Source: Polynucleobacter asymbioticus QLW-P1DMWA-1
GTDB lineage: Bacteria > Pseudomonadota > Gammaproteobacteria > Burkholderiales > Burkholderiaceae
Length of the DNA stretch: 64,000 nucleotides
Reading direction: 5' to 3'
Assembly: GCF_000016345.1 (NCBI RefSeq)
Contig: NC_009379.1
Location: 806,001-870,000, forward strand
Every line of letters begins with the position of its first letter. Position 1 is the first letter of the stretch. The notes beneath the pieces are model-generated. The model was not told where the DNA came from. It searched no databases and saw only the letters and a program-made list of their open reading frames with translations. This document shows positions 17,405 through 27,017 of this stretch, piece after piece. The position numbers were made by a program, and so were the translations under genes.

Positions 17405-19327
17405 ATGCCAGTAGTTACTCTGCCAGATGGATCTAAACGTGAATATGAGGCACCAGTTCGCGTAGCGGATGTCGCCCAAAGCATTGGTAGCGGCTTAGCA
17501 AAAGCAGCCTTAGGTGGCATCGTTGACGGCCAGATGGTCGATACCAGTTTTGTTATCGACAAAGATAGCCATCTAGCCATCATTACTGACAAAAGCCCAG
17601 AAGCCTTAGAGATTGTTCGACACTCCACGGCGCATTTGTTGGCATATGCCGTTAAGGAATTATTTCCAGAGGCGCAGGTCACGATTGGCCCTGTTATCGA
17701 AAACGGTTTTTACTATGATTTTTCTTATCATCGCCCATTTACACCAGATGATTTAGTTGCTTTAGAAAAGAAAATGACTGAGCTCGCTAAAAAAGATGAG
17801 CCAGTAGTTCGCACTGTCATGCCGCGTGATGAGGCTGTTGAGTTTTTCAAGCAGCAAGGCGAGAACTACAAAGCAGAGCTTATTGCCAGCATTCCTCAGG
17901 GCGAAGATGTTTCTTTATATGCTGAAGGTAAGTTTACCGATTTATGTCGTGGACCTCATGTTCCATCCACTGGTAAGTTGAAGGTATTTAAGCTTATGAA
18001 GCTTGCTGGCGCTTACTGGCGTGGTGATAGCAAGAATGAAATGTTGCAGCGTATTTATGGCACTGCATGGCTGCGTAAAGAAGATCAAGATGCTTACTTG
18101 CATATGCTTGAAGAGTCCGAGAAGCGTGATCACCGTCGCTTAGGTAAGCAGCTCGATTTATTCCACTTCCAAGAAGAAGCGCCAGGATTGATTTTCTGGC
18201 ATCCAAAAGGTTGGTCGATCTGGCAAGAAGTGGAGCAATACATGCGCCGCGTTTACCAGAACGAAGGCTATCAAGAAGTGAAGGCGCCACAAATTTTAGA
18301 TCGTGGGCTTTGGGAAAAATCTGGTCACTGGGATAACTATAAAGAAAATATGTTTACCACTGAGTCAGAAAATCGTGCTTACGCATTAAAGCCGATGAAC
18401 TGTCCAGGCCATGTACAGATTTATAACTCTGGTTTGCATAGCTATCGCGAATTGCCTTTACGCTTTGGTGAATTTGGTCAATGTCACCGCAATGAACCAT
18501 CAGGCGCATTGCATGGTTTGATGCGCGTACGTGGCTTTACGCAAGATGATGGTCATATTTTCTGTACAGAAGATCAGATTCAGTCCGAAGTTGCCGCGTT
18601 TGATAAAGCAGTGCGTGCTGTTTACCAAGATTTTGGTTTTACTGAGGTTGCTGTAAAGCTCGCTTTACGTCCTGCTAAACGTGTAGGGGATGATGCTATT
18701 TGGGATAAAGCAGAGGATGCCTTGCGCGGTGCCCTCAAAGCTTCTGGTCAAGAATGGGAAGAATTGCCAGGAGAGGGTGCTTTTTATGGCCCTAAGATCG
18801 AATACCACCTCAAGGACTCTATTGGGCGGACTTGGCAATGCGGCACGATTCAGGTCGATTTCTCAATGCCTGCCCGTTTAGGGGCTGAATATGTAGCTGA
18901 GGACAATAGCCGTAAGACTCCGGTGATGCTCCATAGGGCAATTGTGGGTTCTTTAGAGCGATTTATCGGTATTTTGATTGAAAATCACGCTGGAAATATG
19001 CCAGTTTGGCTTGCTCCTACCCAGGCTGTAGTCCTTAATATCTCAGGAAATTCTGCTGCATATGCACAAAAAGTGCAGCAATCGCTGAAAAAACAAGGGT
19101 TTAGAGTGGAGTCTGATTTGCGGAATGAGAAAATTACGTATAAAATACGCGAGCACGCATTACAGAAGATCCCATTTTTGCTAGTTGTTGGTGATAAAGA
19201 ATCAGAAAGTAATACGGTGGCCGTTCGTGCCCGTGGCGGAGTGGATTTAGGTGTAATGCCTCTTGATGCCTTCGTTGCCCGACTCCAGCAGGATATATCC
19301 CAAAAAGTCGGACCCGAGCCTAGCTAG
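17405..19327 (+). CDS. thrS: Threonyl-tRNA synthetase
   Basis: Class II aminoacyl-tRNA synthetase of 640 residues, the standard length. Domain order is an N-terminal TGS domain (about 1-60), the editing domain with [16 protein letters not shown] and a later [10 protein letters not shown], the catalytic core ([41 protein letters not shown]) and the anticodon-binding domain. GGAG lies 6 bp before the ATG. It leads the conserved thrS-infC-rpmI-rplT-pheST-ihfA cluster. Confidence 0.97.
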   Translation: MPVVTLPDGSKREYEAPVRVADVAQSIGSGLAKAALGGIVDGQMVDTSFVIDKDSHLAIITDKSPEALEIVRHSTAHLLAYAVKELFPEAQVTIGPVIENGFYYDFSYHRPFTPDDLVALEKKMTELAKKDEPVVRTVMPRDEAVEFFKQQGENYKAELIASIPQGEDVSLYAEGKFTDLCRGPHVPSTGKLKVFKLMKLAGAYWRGDSKNEMLQRIYGTAWLRKEDQDAYLHMLEESEKRDHRRLGKQLDLFHFQEEAPGLIFWHPKGWSIWQEVEQYMRRVYQNEGYQEVKAPQILDRGLWEKSGHWDNYKENMFTTESENRAYALKPMNCPGHVQIYNSGLHSYRELPLRFGEFGQCHRNEPSGALHGLMRVRGFTQDDGHIFCTEDQIQSEVAAFDKAVRAVYQDFGFTEVAVKLALRPAKRVGDDAIWDKAEDALRGALKASGQEWEELPGEGAFYGPKIEYHLKDSIGRTWQCGTIQVDFSMPARLGAEYVAEDNSRKTPVMLHRAIVGSLERFIGILIENHAGNMPVWLAPTQAVVLNISGNSAAYAQKVQQSLKKQGFRVESDLRNEKITYKIREHALQKIPFLLVVGDKESESNTVAVRARGGVDLGVMPLDAFVARLQQDISQKVGPEPS

Positions 19328-19369
19328 GGTTAGAACGGTTTTTATTGTTTTTTTTAAGGAATTAAGAAG

Positions 19370-19894
19370 ATCGCTACTGAAAAATTGCAGCGCATTAACC
19401 GGGAAATTACTGCTCCTGAAGTGCGTTTGATTGGAATTGATGGAGAGCCCATCGGTGTAGTTAAGTTGAGTGAAGCCTTGGCTTTAGCAGAAGAGAAAGA
19501 AACCGATTTGGTTGAAATTGCTCCTACTGCTGTGCCACCTGTAGTCCGCATCATGGACTTCGGCAAATTCAAATACCAAGAAGCTAAGCGGATGCATGAA
19601 GCTAAGCTGAAGCAAAAAGTGATTCAGGTGAAGGAAGTTAAATTCCGTCCCGGCACTGATGATGGTGACTACGGCGTGAAGCTACGCAATTTAATCCGCT
19701 TTTTGGAAGATGGCGATAAGACAAAGATTACGCTGCGTTTTCGGGGTCGTGAAATGGCCCACCAAGAAATCGGAGTCAGAATGTTGGAGCGTTTGAAGTT
19801 GGATCTCGTTGAATACGGCCAAGTCGAACAGTTTCCAAAGATGGAAGGCCGCCAGATGGTGATGGTATTGGCCCCCATCCGTAAGGCTAAGTAA
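19370..19894 (+). CDS. infC: Translation initiation factor IF-3, rare AUC start
   Basis: IF-3 keeps ribosomal subunits apart and proofreads the start codon and initiator tRNA. I place the start at ATC (19370), giving an N terminus reading [20 protein letters not shown] after initiation, because AAGGA sits 9 bp upstream and no ATG, GTG or TTG exists before the conserved RINREI region; the first TTG (19385) would cut into the conserved N terminus. An ATT at 19361 is in frame but abuts the ribosome site. Non-canonical starts on infC allow IF-3 to repress its own translation, as established for AUU in E. coli. Both IF-3 domains are intact (174 residues). Confidence 0.93.
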   Translation: MATEKLQRINREITAPEVRLIGIDGEPIGVVKLSEALALAEEKETDLVEIAPTAVPPVVRIMDFGKFKYQEAKRMHEAKLKQKVIQVKEVKFRPGTDDGDYGVKLRNLIRFLEDGDKTKITLRFRGREMAHQEIGVRMLERLKLDLVEYGQVEQFPKMEGRQMVMVLAPIRKAK

Positions 19895-20034
19895 CTAGGT
19901 TCTACCTGGTTCTTATGTAGGGAGGTGTCCGAAGTGAATAACTAAGGACGCTGGGAGTTTGAAGTGCTTCTGGGTACAGGAAGAGTAACCGTCGGTTACC
20001 ACCTATGTTGCACAAGTAATTGAAGGGGTGCTTT
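19895..20034 (+). promoter_or_regulatory. infC-rpmI leader with stem-loop
   Basis: A 140-bp gap between infC and rpmI, long for this cluster. It contains GTAACC-GTC-GGTTAC, a 6-bp stem at 19985-19999, plus GGGAGG near 19920. In E. coli the L20 protein represses this operon by binding RNA in the same intergenic position; a similar role here is inferred from position only. Confidence 0.35.
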
Positions 20035-20232
20035 ATGCCCAAGATGAAGAGCAAGAGTAGCGCAAAAAAGCGCTTCACGGTTCGCGCAGGCGGAACGATT
20101 AAACGAGGACAGGCTTTTAAACGCCACATCCTCACCAAGAAGACCACAAAGAATAAGCGTCACCTACGTGGTTCCACAGAAGTTGCGAAAGCTGACGTTA
20201 AGTCAATTCGCTCCATGCTTCCATACGCTTAA
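20035..20232 (+). CDS. rpmI: 50S ribosomal protein L35
   Basis: Basic 65-residue protein with the typical L35 start [14 protein letters not shown] and [17 protein letters not shown]. The ATG at 20035 follows AAGGGG by 7 bp and gives the family's exact N terminus; an upstream in-frame ATG at 20020 would add five residues not seen in L35. It precedes rplT by 25 bp. Confidence 0.97.
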   Translation: MPKMKSKSSAKKRFTVRAGGTIKRGQAFKRHILTKKTTKNKRHLRGSTEVAKADVKSIRSMLPYA

Positions 20233-20257
20233 CCTCAGACTAGATTAGGAGAATTAA

Positions 20258-20623
20258 ATGCCAAGAGTCAAACGTGGGGTTACAGCAAGAGCCCGTCATA
20301 AGAAAATCACCGATGCCGCTACAGGTTACCGTGGCCGTCGTAAGAACGTATTCCGTATTGCTAAGCAAGCCGTTATGCGTGCTGGTCAATATGCATATCG
20401 TGACCGTCGCAACAAGAAACGTGTATTCCGCGCATTGTGGATTGCTCGTATCAATGCGGCAGTTCGTCAGCATGACATGACCTATAGCGTATTCATGAAT
20501 GGTATGAAGAAAGCTGCGATCGAACTCGACCGCAAAGTGCTTTCTGATATGGCCATTGCTGACAAAGCGGCTTTTGCTGCTTTGGTTACTCGGATCAAAT
20601 CCGTAGTAAACGCTGCAGCTTAA
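20258..20623 (+). CDS. rplT: 50S ribosomal protein L20
   Basis: Highly basic 121-residue protein beginning [15 protein letters not shown] and containing [20 protein letters not shown], diagnostic of L20. It binds 23S rRNA early in assembly and in enterobacteria also represses the rpmI-rplT message. AGGAG lies 8 bp before the ATG. Followed 26 bp later by pheS. Confidence 0.98.
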   Translation: MPRVKRGVTARARHKKITDAATGYRGRRKNVFRIAKQAVMRAGQYAYRDRRNKKRVFRALWIARINAAVRQHDMTYSVFMNGMKKAAIELDRKVLSDMAIADKAAFAALVTRIKSVVNAAA

Positions 20624-20649
20624 TCTTAGTTTTTTAAAACTAAGCTGCA

Positions 20650-21696
20650 ATGGTTTCTCTCGACCAAATTGTCGAGGATGCTAAACGTGATTTCTTGGGA
20701 GCTGCCGATTCGGCGGCTCTTGAGGACGCGAAAGCCAAGTATCTCGGTAAATCAGGTGTTCTCACTGAGCGTTTAAAAGCGCTTGGTGGAATGTCGCCTG
20801 AAGAGCGCAAGAGTGCTGGCGCCCAAATTAATCAAATTAAAACTCAAGTTGAAGCTGCATTACAAGAGCGTCGCCAAGCATTGGCCGATGCCGTACTGCA
20901 ACAGCGTCTCGCTGCTGAAGCGATTGATGTTTCGCTACCAGGTCGCGGCCAAGCGGTAGGCAGCTTGCATCCAGTGATGCGTACTTGGGAGCGTGTTGAG
21001 GAAATCTTCCGCTCTATTGGTTTTGATGTGGCTGATGGCCCTGAAATTGAAACCGATTGGTTTAATTTCACTGCCTTGAACAGTCCTGAAAATCATCCTG
21101 CACGCTCAATGCAGGATACCTTTTATATCGATGGCAAAGATTCTAACCAGAAGCCTTTGTTATTACGCACGCATACAAGTCCTATTCAGGTTCGTTATGC
21201 TAGTGAGCATGTGAAGAACTATGCTGACGCAGACGTGATGCCGCCAATCAAGGTGATTGCACCCGGGAGAACTTATCGCGTTGATAGTGATGCAACCCAT
21301 TCACCTATGTTCCATCAGGTAGAAGGCTTGTGGATTGCGGAATCTGTTTCATTTGCCGATCTTAAGGGCGTCTATACAGACTTCTTAAGAACTTTCTTTG
21401 AAACCAATGAATTACAAGTACGTTTTCGACCATCGTATTTCCCATTTACTGAACCCTCTGCAGAGATCGATATGGCCTTTGGTAGCGGCAAGCTTGCTGG
21501 TCGTTGGTTAGAGATTTCTGGTGCAGGGCAGGTGCATCCTAATGTATTGCGTAATATGGGTATTGATCCAGAGCGCTATACCGGCTTCGCCTTTGGTTCT
21601 GGTTTAGAGCGCTTAACAATGTTGCGTTACGGCATAGATGATTTACGTCTCTTCTTTGAAAATGATTTGCGTTTCTTGGCGCAATTCCCCGCATAA
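20650..21696 (+). CDS. pheS: Phenylalanyl-tRNA synthetase alpha subunit
   Basis: Catalytic alpha subunit (348 residues): an N-terminal coiled coil that binds tRNA, then a class II core with the [35 protein letters not shown] and [14 protein letters not shown] motifs. It partners with PheT, whose gene follows after 23 bp. Confidence 0.97.
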   Translation: MVSLDQIVEDAKRDFLGAADSAALEDAKAKYLGKSGVLTERLKALGGMSPEERKSAGAQINQIKTQVEAALQERRQALADAVLQQRLAAEAIDVSLPGRGQAVGSLHPVMRTWERVEEIFRSIGFDVADGPEIETDWFNFTALNSPENHPARSMQDTFYIDGKDSNQKPLLLRTHTSPIQVRYASEHVKNYADADVMPPIKVIAPGRTYRVDSDATHSPMFHQVEGLWIAESVSFADLKGVYTDFLRTFFETNELQVRFRPSYFPFTEPSAEIDMAFGSGKLAGRWLEISGAGQVHPNVLRNMGIDPERYTGFAFGSGLERLTMLRYGIDDLRLFFENDLRFLAQFPA

Positions 21697-21719
21697 CCAA
21701 ATAATTACTAGATAGCGCT

Positions 21720-24176
21720 ATGCAATTTTCTGAATCTTGGCTTCGTCAGTATGTAAATCCATCACTCGATAGCGATGCTTTAGGTCATGCCATGACTATG
21801 GCTGGATTAGAGGTTGAAGAACAACATTCTTTTGCACCAGCCTTTACTAAGATTGTTATAGCGCAGATTCTATCGGCTGAGCAACACCCTGATGCAGACC
21901 GTTTGCGTGTGTGCAAAGTAGATGCTGGCACTGGCCAAGAATTGCAAATTGTGTGCGGCGCCCCTAATGCTCGCGCAGGAATTAAGATTCCATGCGCTAT
22001 GGTCGGCGCTGAATTACCTCCAGCGGAAGCTGGTGGTAAGCCCTTCATGATTAAGGTTGGCAAGCTTCGTGGCGTAGAAAGCCAAGGCATGTTGTGCTCA
22101 GGTCGTGAACTCGGCTTAGGTGATGATCATGAAGGCATTCTTGAATTGCCTCAAGATGCTCCCGTTGGAAAAGATATCCGCGAATATCTGGATCTTGATG
22201 ATCAAATTTTTGTTATTAAGTTAACTCCGAATAAAGCGGACTGTTTGTCTTTGTTGGGAATGGCAAGAGAAGTTTCTGCTATTACTGGTGCGGATTTATG
22301 TGCTCCCAAATGGAGCGTTCCAGCTAAAGCTATTGATGAAAAACTCAAAGTTACAGTTGAAAACACTGATCTTTGTGGCCGTTTTGCTGGACGTGTAATT
22401 CGTGGTGTAAATCCGCAGGCTAAAACACCTGAGTGGATTGTGAAGCGCTTATCTCGCGCTGGTCAAAGAAGTATTTCTGCATTAGTTGACCTCTCCAACT
22501 ATGTGATGCTGGAAATGGGTCAGCCTACTCATGTATTTGATATTGATAAGTTAAATGGCGACATTACTGTTCGCTGGGCGAAAGTAGGCGAAACTCTTGA
22601 GCTCCTGAATGGTCAGACAGTCACCTTGCAGGGTCCTGATTCAGCTGGAAAGTTACAAGACGCAGGCGTAGTTGCTGATCAGTCTGGCCCAGTAGCGCTT
22701 GCAGGCATTATGGGTGGCAACCATTGCGCGGTTAGCGATGACACCAAGAATATCTATGTAGAGGCCGCTTATTGGCTTCCTTCTGCAATTCAGGGGCGTG
22801 CTCGCCGTTTTAATTTCAGTACTGATGCAGCCCATCGCTTTGAACGCGGTGTTGATCCGCAAAATACAGTTAATTGTTTGGAGTACCTTAGCTCCTTAAT
22901 TATTGAAGTATGCGGTGGTCAAGCAGGACCAATAGACGATCAAATCTTAAATGTTCCAGAGCGTAAGCCTGTTCGTATGCGCTTAACTCGCGCTCAAAAA
23001 GTAATCGGCATCCCTCTGACAAATGAAATTGTTGCAGATGTCTTCAAACGCCTTGGCTTTGAATTTAAGCAAGAGGGCGATGCATTTATTGTGACACCAC
23101 CGAGCTATCGGTTTGATATCGAAATCGAAGAAGATTTGATCGAAGAAGTGGCTCGCATGTATGGCTTCGAAAATATTCCAGATCAACCGCCAGTGGCATC
23201 ATTAAAAATGAGTGCCAAGGCAGAAGCGAAGCGGGGCATTCATTTATTGCGCCAGCGTTTAGCTCTACAAGGTTATCAAGAGGCAGTGAATTTTGGCTTT
23301 ACTGATCTTGAAAGCGAACGACGCTTAATGGGCGTCTCCGAAAAAGACGTTATTGCTGTTCTAAACCCGATTGCCAATCAATATGGCGTGATGCGAAGCA
23401 CCTTATGGGGTGGCTTGTTAACTAACCTGAAAGCCAATTTAAATCGTGGTGCAGGGCGTGTTCGTCTATTTGAAACTGGCCGTGTATTTAATCGTGATGC
23501 CAATGTTCAGGAAGAGGCTAGCAAAGTAGCCGGTTATAACCAACCACAAAAAATTGGTGGCTTAGCTTACGGTTCATTTGTTCCAGAACAGTGGGCCAAT
23601 GCTACAAGGGCAGTAGATTTCTTTGATGTAAAGGGCGATCTTGAGAGGGTATTAGATCCGCTTCATTTTGTTACTGAAGCTGCGCAACATCCAGCTTTGC
23701 ATCCCGGGCGCAGTGCGAAGATATTCTTGACTACAGCCAAGAATCGCGTTGAAGTGGGATTTATCGGAGAGCTTCATCCCGGCTTGCAACAGGCTTATGA
23801 GTTACCGCAGGCACCTGTTTTATTTGAATTAGAGTTAGATCCTATTCGTGAGCTTGGCTTACCGGTGCCTGAAGAGCTGAGTAAATTTCCTGCAGTGCAG
23901 CGTGATTTAGCAGTGGTAGTGAAGCAAAATGTTTCTGCTCAATCCTTGTTAGATGCCATGAGTGCTACCAAGCAACAATTTGTTCGGGGCATTGAGCTCT
24001 TTGATGAATTCAAGCCTAAGGCTGGATCTAGTAGCATGGCTGATGATGAGAAGAGTCTGGCATTCCGAGTGACTCTTTTAAACCCAGTGGAAACATTACA
24101 GGATCCCCAAATAGATGCAGTAATGGCCTCTTTGTTGGGCGCTGTTGAGAAAAAGTGCGCAGCCCGTTTGCGCTAG
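21720..24176 (+). CDS. pheT: Phenylalanyl-tRNA synthetase beta subunit
   Basis: Beta subunit of 818 residues, slightly longer than E. coli PheT. Domains in order are the N-terminal tRNA-binding EMAP-like domain (HPDADRLRVCKVDAG, about residues 58-72), the B3/B4 editing domain, a B5 domain, the catalytic-like core (YGFENIP, NFGFTDLES) and the C-terminal FDX-ACB anticodon domain (KFPAVQRDLAVVV). It forms the alpha2-beta2 enzyme with PheS. Confidence 0.97.
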   Translation: MQFSESWLRQYVNPSLDSDALGHAMTMAGLEVEEQHSFAPAFTKIVIAQILSAEQHPDADRLRVCKVDAGTGQELQIVCGAPNARAGIKIPCAMVGAELPPAEAGGKPFMIKVGKLRGVESQGMLCSGRELGLGDDHEGILELPQDAPVGKDIREYLDLDDQIFVIKLTPNKADCLSLLGMAREVSAITGADLCAPKWSVPAKAIDEKLKVTVENTDLCGRFAGRVIRGVNPQAKTPEWIVKRLSRAGQRSISALVDLSNYVMLEMGQPTHVFDIDKLNGDITVRWAKVGETLELLNGQTVTLQGPDSAGKLQDAGVVADQSGPVALAGIMGGNHCAVSDDTKNIYVEAAYWLPSAIQGRARRFNFSTDAAHRFERGVDPQNTVNCLEYLSSLIIEVCGGQAGPIDDQILNVPERKPVRMRLTRAQKVIGIPLTNEIVADVFKRLGFEFKQEGDAFIVTPPSYRFDIEIEEDLIEEVARMYGFENIPDQPPVASLKMSAKAEAKRGIHLLRQRLALQGYQEAVNFGFTDLESERRLMGVSEKDVIAVLNPIANQYGVMRSTLWGGLLTNLKANLNRGAGRVRLFETGRVFNRDANVQEEASKVAGYNQPQKIGGLAYGSFVPEQWANATRAVDFFDVKGDLERVLDPLHFVTEAAQHPALHPGRSAKIFLTTAKNRVEVGFIGELHPGLQQAYELPQAPVLFELELDPIRELGLPVPEELSKFPAVQRDLAVVVKQNVSAQSLLDAMSATKQQFVRGIELFDEFKPKAGSSSMADDEKSLAFRVTLLNPVETLQDPQIDAVMASLLGAVEKKCAARLR

Positions 24177-24221
24177 GTTTAGTATTAGGTATAAATCAAA
24201 TAATTACACAAGAGACTTGCG

Positions 24222-24545
24222 ATGACTGAATTGATTTCGAGTGACACCGTTACCAAGAATGAGCTTTCTGAAGCTCTTTTTGATCAAGTGGGTTTGAACA
24301 AGCGTGAAGCCAAAGACATGATTGATGCTTTTTTTGATCGCATTGGTCAATCTCTTGAGGCTGGCACAGAAGTGAAGATTTCTGGTTTCGGCAATTTCCA
24401 GTTGCGCAATAAATCGGCTCGTCCTGGCCGAAATCCAAAGACAGGTCAAATGATTCCCATTGCCGCACGACGCGTAGTTACTTTTCACGCTAGTCAAAAG
24501 CTTAAAGATGTAGTGGAGTCTCATGCTCGAGAAAACAGAGTTTGA
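24222..24545 (+). CDS. ihfA: Integration host factor alpha subunit
   Basis: DNA-bending HU/IHF family protein of 107 residues, with the signature [20 protein letters not shown] covering the beta-arm and its intercalating proline. Position after pheT is the conserved place for ihfA. The C terminus is a little longer than in E. coli and overlaps the next gene by 23 bp. Confidence 0.95.
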   Translation: MTELISSDTVTKNELSEALFDQVGLNKREAKDMIDAFFDRIGQSLEAGTEVKISGFGNFQLRNKSARPGRNPKTGQMIPIAARRVVTFHASQKLKDVVESHARENRV

Positions 24546-24873
24546 CGCAAGCTCGGCACTACCGAGCTCTCAACTTCCTCCTATTCCTGCAAAACGCTAT
24601 TTCACCATTGGTGAGGTAGCAGACCTTTGTGGTGTGCGCTCCCATGTATTGCGCTATTGGGAGCAAGAGTTCACGCAACTTAGTCCACAAAAACGACGCG
24701 GTAACCGTCGTTACTATCAGCATCATGAAGTTGTCTTGATTCGTAAAATCCGAGCACTTTTATACGAAGAAGGATTTACTATTAGCGGCGCCAGAAATCG
24801 CCTCGATGAGGCCCGTGGCGAACTGCGTCTGCGTGAAGAATTGCAAGCCGTTTTGCAGATTCTATCCAAGTAG
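24523..24873 (+). CDS. MerR family transcriptional regulator
   Basis: Protein of 116 residues with an N-terminal winged HTH of the MerR type ([25 protein letters not shown], listed here in overlapping parts: [13 protein letters not shown] then [10 protein letters not shown]) at about residues 26-50, and a short helical C terminus with no obvious cysteine metal site. It overlaps the ihfA end in another frame, an arrangement common downstream of ihfA in betaproteobacteria. The effector is unknown. Confidence 0.9.
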   Translation: MLEKTEFDASSALPSSQLPPIPAKRYFTIGEVADLCGVRSHVLRYWEQEFTQLSPQKRRGNRRYYQHHEVVLIRKIRALLYEEGFTISGARNRLDEARGELRLREELQAVLQILSK

Positions 24874-24897
24874 TCCTGATACAATTTTCTCTTCCGT

Positions 24898-24975
<78 letters not shown>

Positions 24976-25023
24976 TCTATTCTTTATATGCACACCTGTT
25001 TTAGTGGTTTAATTTAAATCACT

Positions 25024-25464
25024 ATGAATACACCAAATTCCAAGGGCAATTTAGATGCCCCGGCTTCACCCGATCGTTTGCCAATGAGCTATTTCGGATT
25101 AAATATTCCTTTTTTGGATCATCTGGGAGTTGTGCCAGAGTTTGCTGAGGAGGGGAGGTCGCGCATTAGCCTCGACTTAAAGCACGAATACACAAATAGC
25201 TTCCAGGTCGCCCATGGTGGTCTCGTGATGACTTTGCTCGATTTTGCGATGGCAGCCGCAGCTAGAAGTGCTGCCAAACACCCCCTAGGAGTCATCACCA
25301 TTGATATGACGACCAGCTTCTTGCGGCCTAGCGTTGGTAGGATTGTTGTAGAAGGGCTTGTTTTAAAGGCCGGTAAGACTATTAATTACTGTGAGGCAGT
25401 GGTTCTGAACCAAGATGGCGAGATAACCGCTAAGGCTAGCGGGACATTTACTCTAAGAAGATGA
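25024..25464 (+). CDS. PaaI family hotdog thioesterase
   Basis: Protein of 146 residues with the hotdog signature of the PaaI/YdiI group: HEYTNSFQVAHGGLVMTLLDFAMAAA (read as NSFQVAHGGLVMTLLD), including the HGG helix motif and the acidic residue that activates water. ITIDMTTSFLRPS follows. It likely hydrolyses an acyl-CoA; the substrate is not predictable. It stands alone after tRNA-Pro, with no close RBS beyond weak purines. Confidence 0.85.
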   Translation: MNTPNSKGNLDAPASPDRLPMSYFGLNIPFLDHLGVVPEFAEEGRSRISLDLKHEYTNSFQVAHGGLVMTLLDFAMAAAARSAAKHPLGVITIDMTTSFLRPSVGRIVVEGLVLKAGKTINYCEAVVLNQDGEITAKASGTFTLRR

Positions 25465-25572
25465 TATATCTAGTAATTTGATAATAGTTTTTATAATTAT
25501 TATGTATATTAATTTAACCTTAAATTGTTTAAGCCTTTGATAAATATGGGTTAATATCCTGATTTATATCTA

Positions 25573-25602
25573 TTGGTATATTAAGAAATACATATATATA
25601 AT
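25573..25602 (+). promoter_or_regulatory. Sigma70-type promoter for the H-NS-like gene
   Basis: TTGGTA (4 of 6) and TATAAT (6 of 6) separated by 18 bp, within a very AT-rich stretch (25465-25666) that precedes the H-NS-like gene. Such DNA is a natural H-NS target, so autorepression is plausible. The rest of the 200-bp gap shows no gene. Confidence 0.55.
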
Positions 25603-25666
25603 AGTTACTCGAAATACTATATTCATCGATTATTTCTTATAACCAATTATTCGGAGAAAAAAATAC

Positions 25667-25951
25667 ATGTCTTCTTATAAAGAACTTCTAGCCCAACGCG
25701 AGCAGTTAGATAAACAGATTAAAGAGGCTGTTGCACGTGAAAAGGCGGATGGAATTGCTAAGGCAAAGCTGATTATTGAGCAATATGACTTATCTGCTTC
25801 AGACCTTTTTAGCCGCAAAACAGGGGGTAAATCTGCTGGTGGCAAAGTGGCACCTAAGTATCGCAACCCTTCTACAGGCGAAACCTGGACAGGTCGCGGT
25901 AAAGCTCCTAAATGGATTGACGGTAGAGATCGCAGTAGTTTCCTGATCTAA
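25667..25951 (+). CDS. H-NS histone family DNA-binding protein
   Basis: Small nucleoid protein (94 residues) of the betaproteobacterial H-NS family: an N-terminal coiled-coil oligomerisation helix (LLAQREQLDKQIKEAVAREK), a basic Lys/Gly linker near residues 50-62 and the C-terminal minor-groove motif TWTGRGKAPKWI. It binds and silences AT-rich DNA. GGAG precedes the ATG by about 10 bp. Followed by a strong terminator. Confidence 0.93.
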   Translation: MSSYKELLAQREQLDKQIKEAVAREKADGIAKAKLIIEQYDLSASDLFSRKTGGKSAGGKVAPKYRNPSTGETWTGRGKAPKWIDGRDRSSFLI

Positions 25952-25980
25952 ACCATTGATTTAGAATATTTTTAGTGAAC

Positions 25981-26007
25981 AAAGGCCGCTTAAGCGGCCT
26001 TTGTTTT
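25981..26007. terminator. Rho-independent terminator after the H-NS-like gene
   Basis: AAAGGCCGCTTAAGCGGCCTTT is a perfect 22-base dyad followed by GTTTT. It lies between the H-NS-like gene and the convergent regulator at 26022-26717. Confidence 0.9.
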
Positions 26008-26021
26008 AACTATATTTCAGC

Positions 26022-26717
26022 TTATGCGCACTTTCTGGCCAAGGCCTCTATGAAAAGAGGTTCTAGCAACTCCAGACGACTGCCTTGAAGATTGGTATCT
26101 AAATCAGGATTGGTTGCAGGATAGCCAATAATGAGCGGATTTAAGTCAATAAGCCCATTTTCCAACTCTTTTTTAATGCATTCGGTTAATTGAGGTCGGT
26201 TGCCATTATTTTCATCAGCAAGAGTCACCACACCTGGATGTAGTTTGATAAATCCTTCATCTACTAGAATAGGTATGCGCTGTGTGTCCTTGTTTTTGCT
26301 CAGATAATGTATTATATGAACCTGCTCAACCGGAGGTATTAAGGCATCCAAGAAAATCAGGTCCGGGGCAATTGATACCGTTTTCATTAACCCCTCAAGG
26401 CTATCTACCGCTACCTCCATCTCCACTTTTAACTGCCAGTCTTGAATGGATTGAAGCAACTCCTCGCTATTTTCTGATCTTCTGAATATACCCATGGCTA
26501 TACAGTTTTGAGTTGTCTTTTGACGCATAGCCCTTTTTCTTCTTTGAAGCTGTTGCTCAAGTGAGCTTGCCAGGATACGTCTATGGCCACCCCTGGTTTT
26601 CCAGGCAATTAATTCGCCTAATTCAACCATTTTTTGAACTGTACCTAGGGATACCTGCAGTATCTTGGCGCTTTGTCGAGTACTGAGGTATTCCATTTCT
26701 GAGGTAATTGATTTCAT
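26022..26717 (-). CDS. Orphan regulator: excisionase-type HTH plus receiver-like domain
   Basis: Protein of 231 residues. Residues about 8-50 form an excisionase/MerR-like HTH (YLSTRQSAKILQVSLGTVQK, then WKTRGGHRRI). Residues about 70-180 look like a response-regulator receiver: hydrophobic strand, then PDLIFLDALIPP with candidate phospho-acceptor Asp124. The DNA-binding domain comes first, the reverse of ordinary response regulators. No histidine kinase is adjacent. A shorter start at the second methionine (residue 8) is possible. It is divergent from sucA across 300 bp, so it might act there; that is only a positional guess. Confidence 0.75.
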   Translation of the reverse strand: MKSITSEMEYLSTRQSAKILQVSLGTVQKMVELGELIAWKTRGGHRRILASSLEQQLQRRKRAMRQKTTQNCIAMGIFRRSENSEELLQSIQDWQLKVEMEVAVDSLEGLMKTVSIAPDLIFLDALIPPVEQVHIIHYLSKNKDTQRIPILVDEGFIKLHPGVVTLADENNGNRPQLTECIKKELENGLIDLNPLIIGYPATNPDLDTNLQGSRLELLEPLFIEALARKCA

Positions 26718-27017
26718 ATTTCCCTTAATTTCATTAATTCACTTGAAGATTTAGAGAATAAGAATCAAATCCATTTGAATCTGTCAGTCATTATTGAAAG
26801 AGGAGTAGGAAGGTTCTTAATAATTTCCGATTTCTAGGGAGATACCCGAAAAACAATAAAAATCAGGGAAAGCCCTTTATCTGTCTATGGTCAATCGTGT
26901 TAAATTACTGTCGTAGTACCAGTATTTGCACAGATCAATTCGTGAAACGGTACAGCCGTGTAACGAATGGTTATAACCACAGTTTTTATTCGGGAAACCC
27001 GATGAAAGGTGAGCATC
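26718..27017 (+). promoter_or_regulatory. sucA upstream region with a 31-bp dyad
   Basis: A 300-bp gene-free region between the divergent HTH-receiver gene and sucA. At 26938-26968 ATTCGT and ACGAAT flank an inner ACGG/CCGT stem, a 31-bp imperfect dyad that would fold as a hairpin in the leader or act as an operator. Just before sucA, TCGGG-AAA-CCCGA (about 26992-27003) is another short stem next to the ribosome site AAAGGTGAG. I could not place a convincing -35/-10 pair. Confidence 0.4.
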
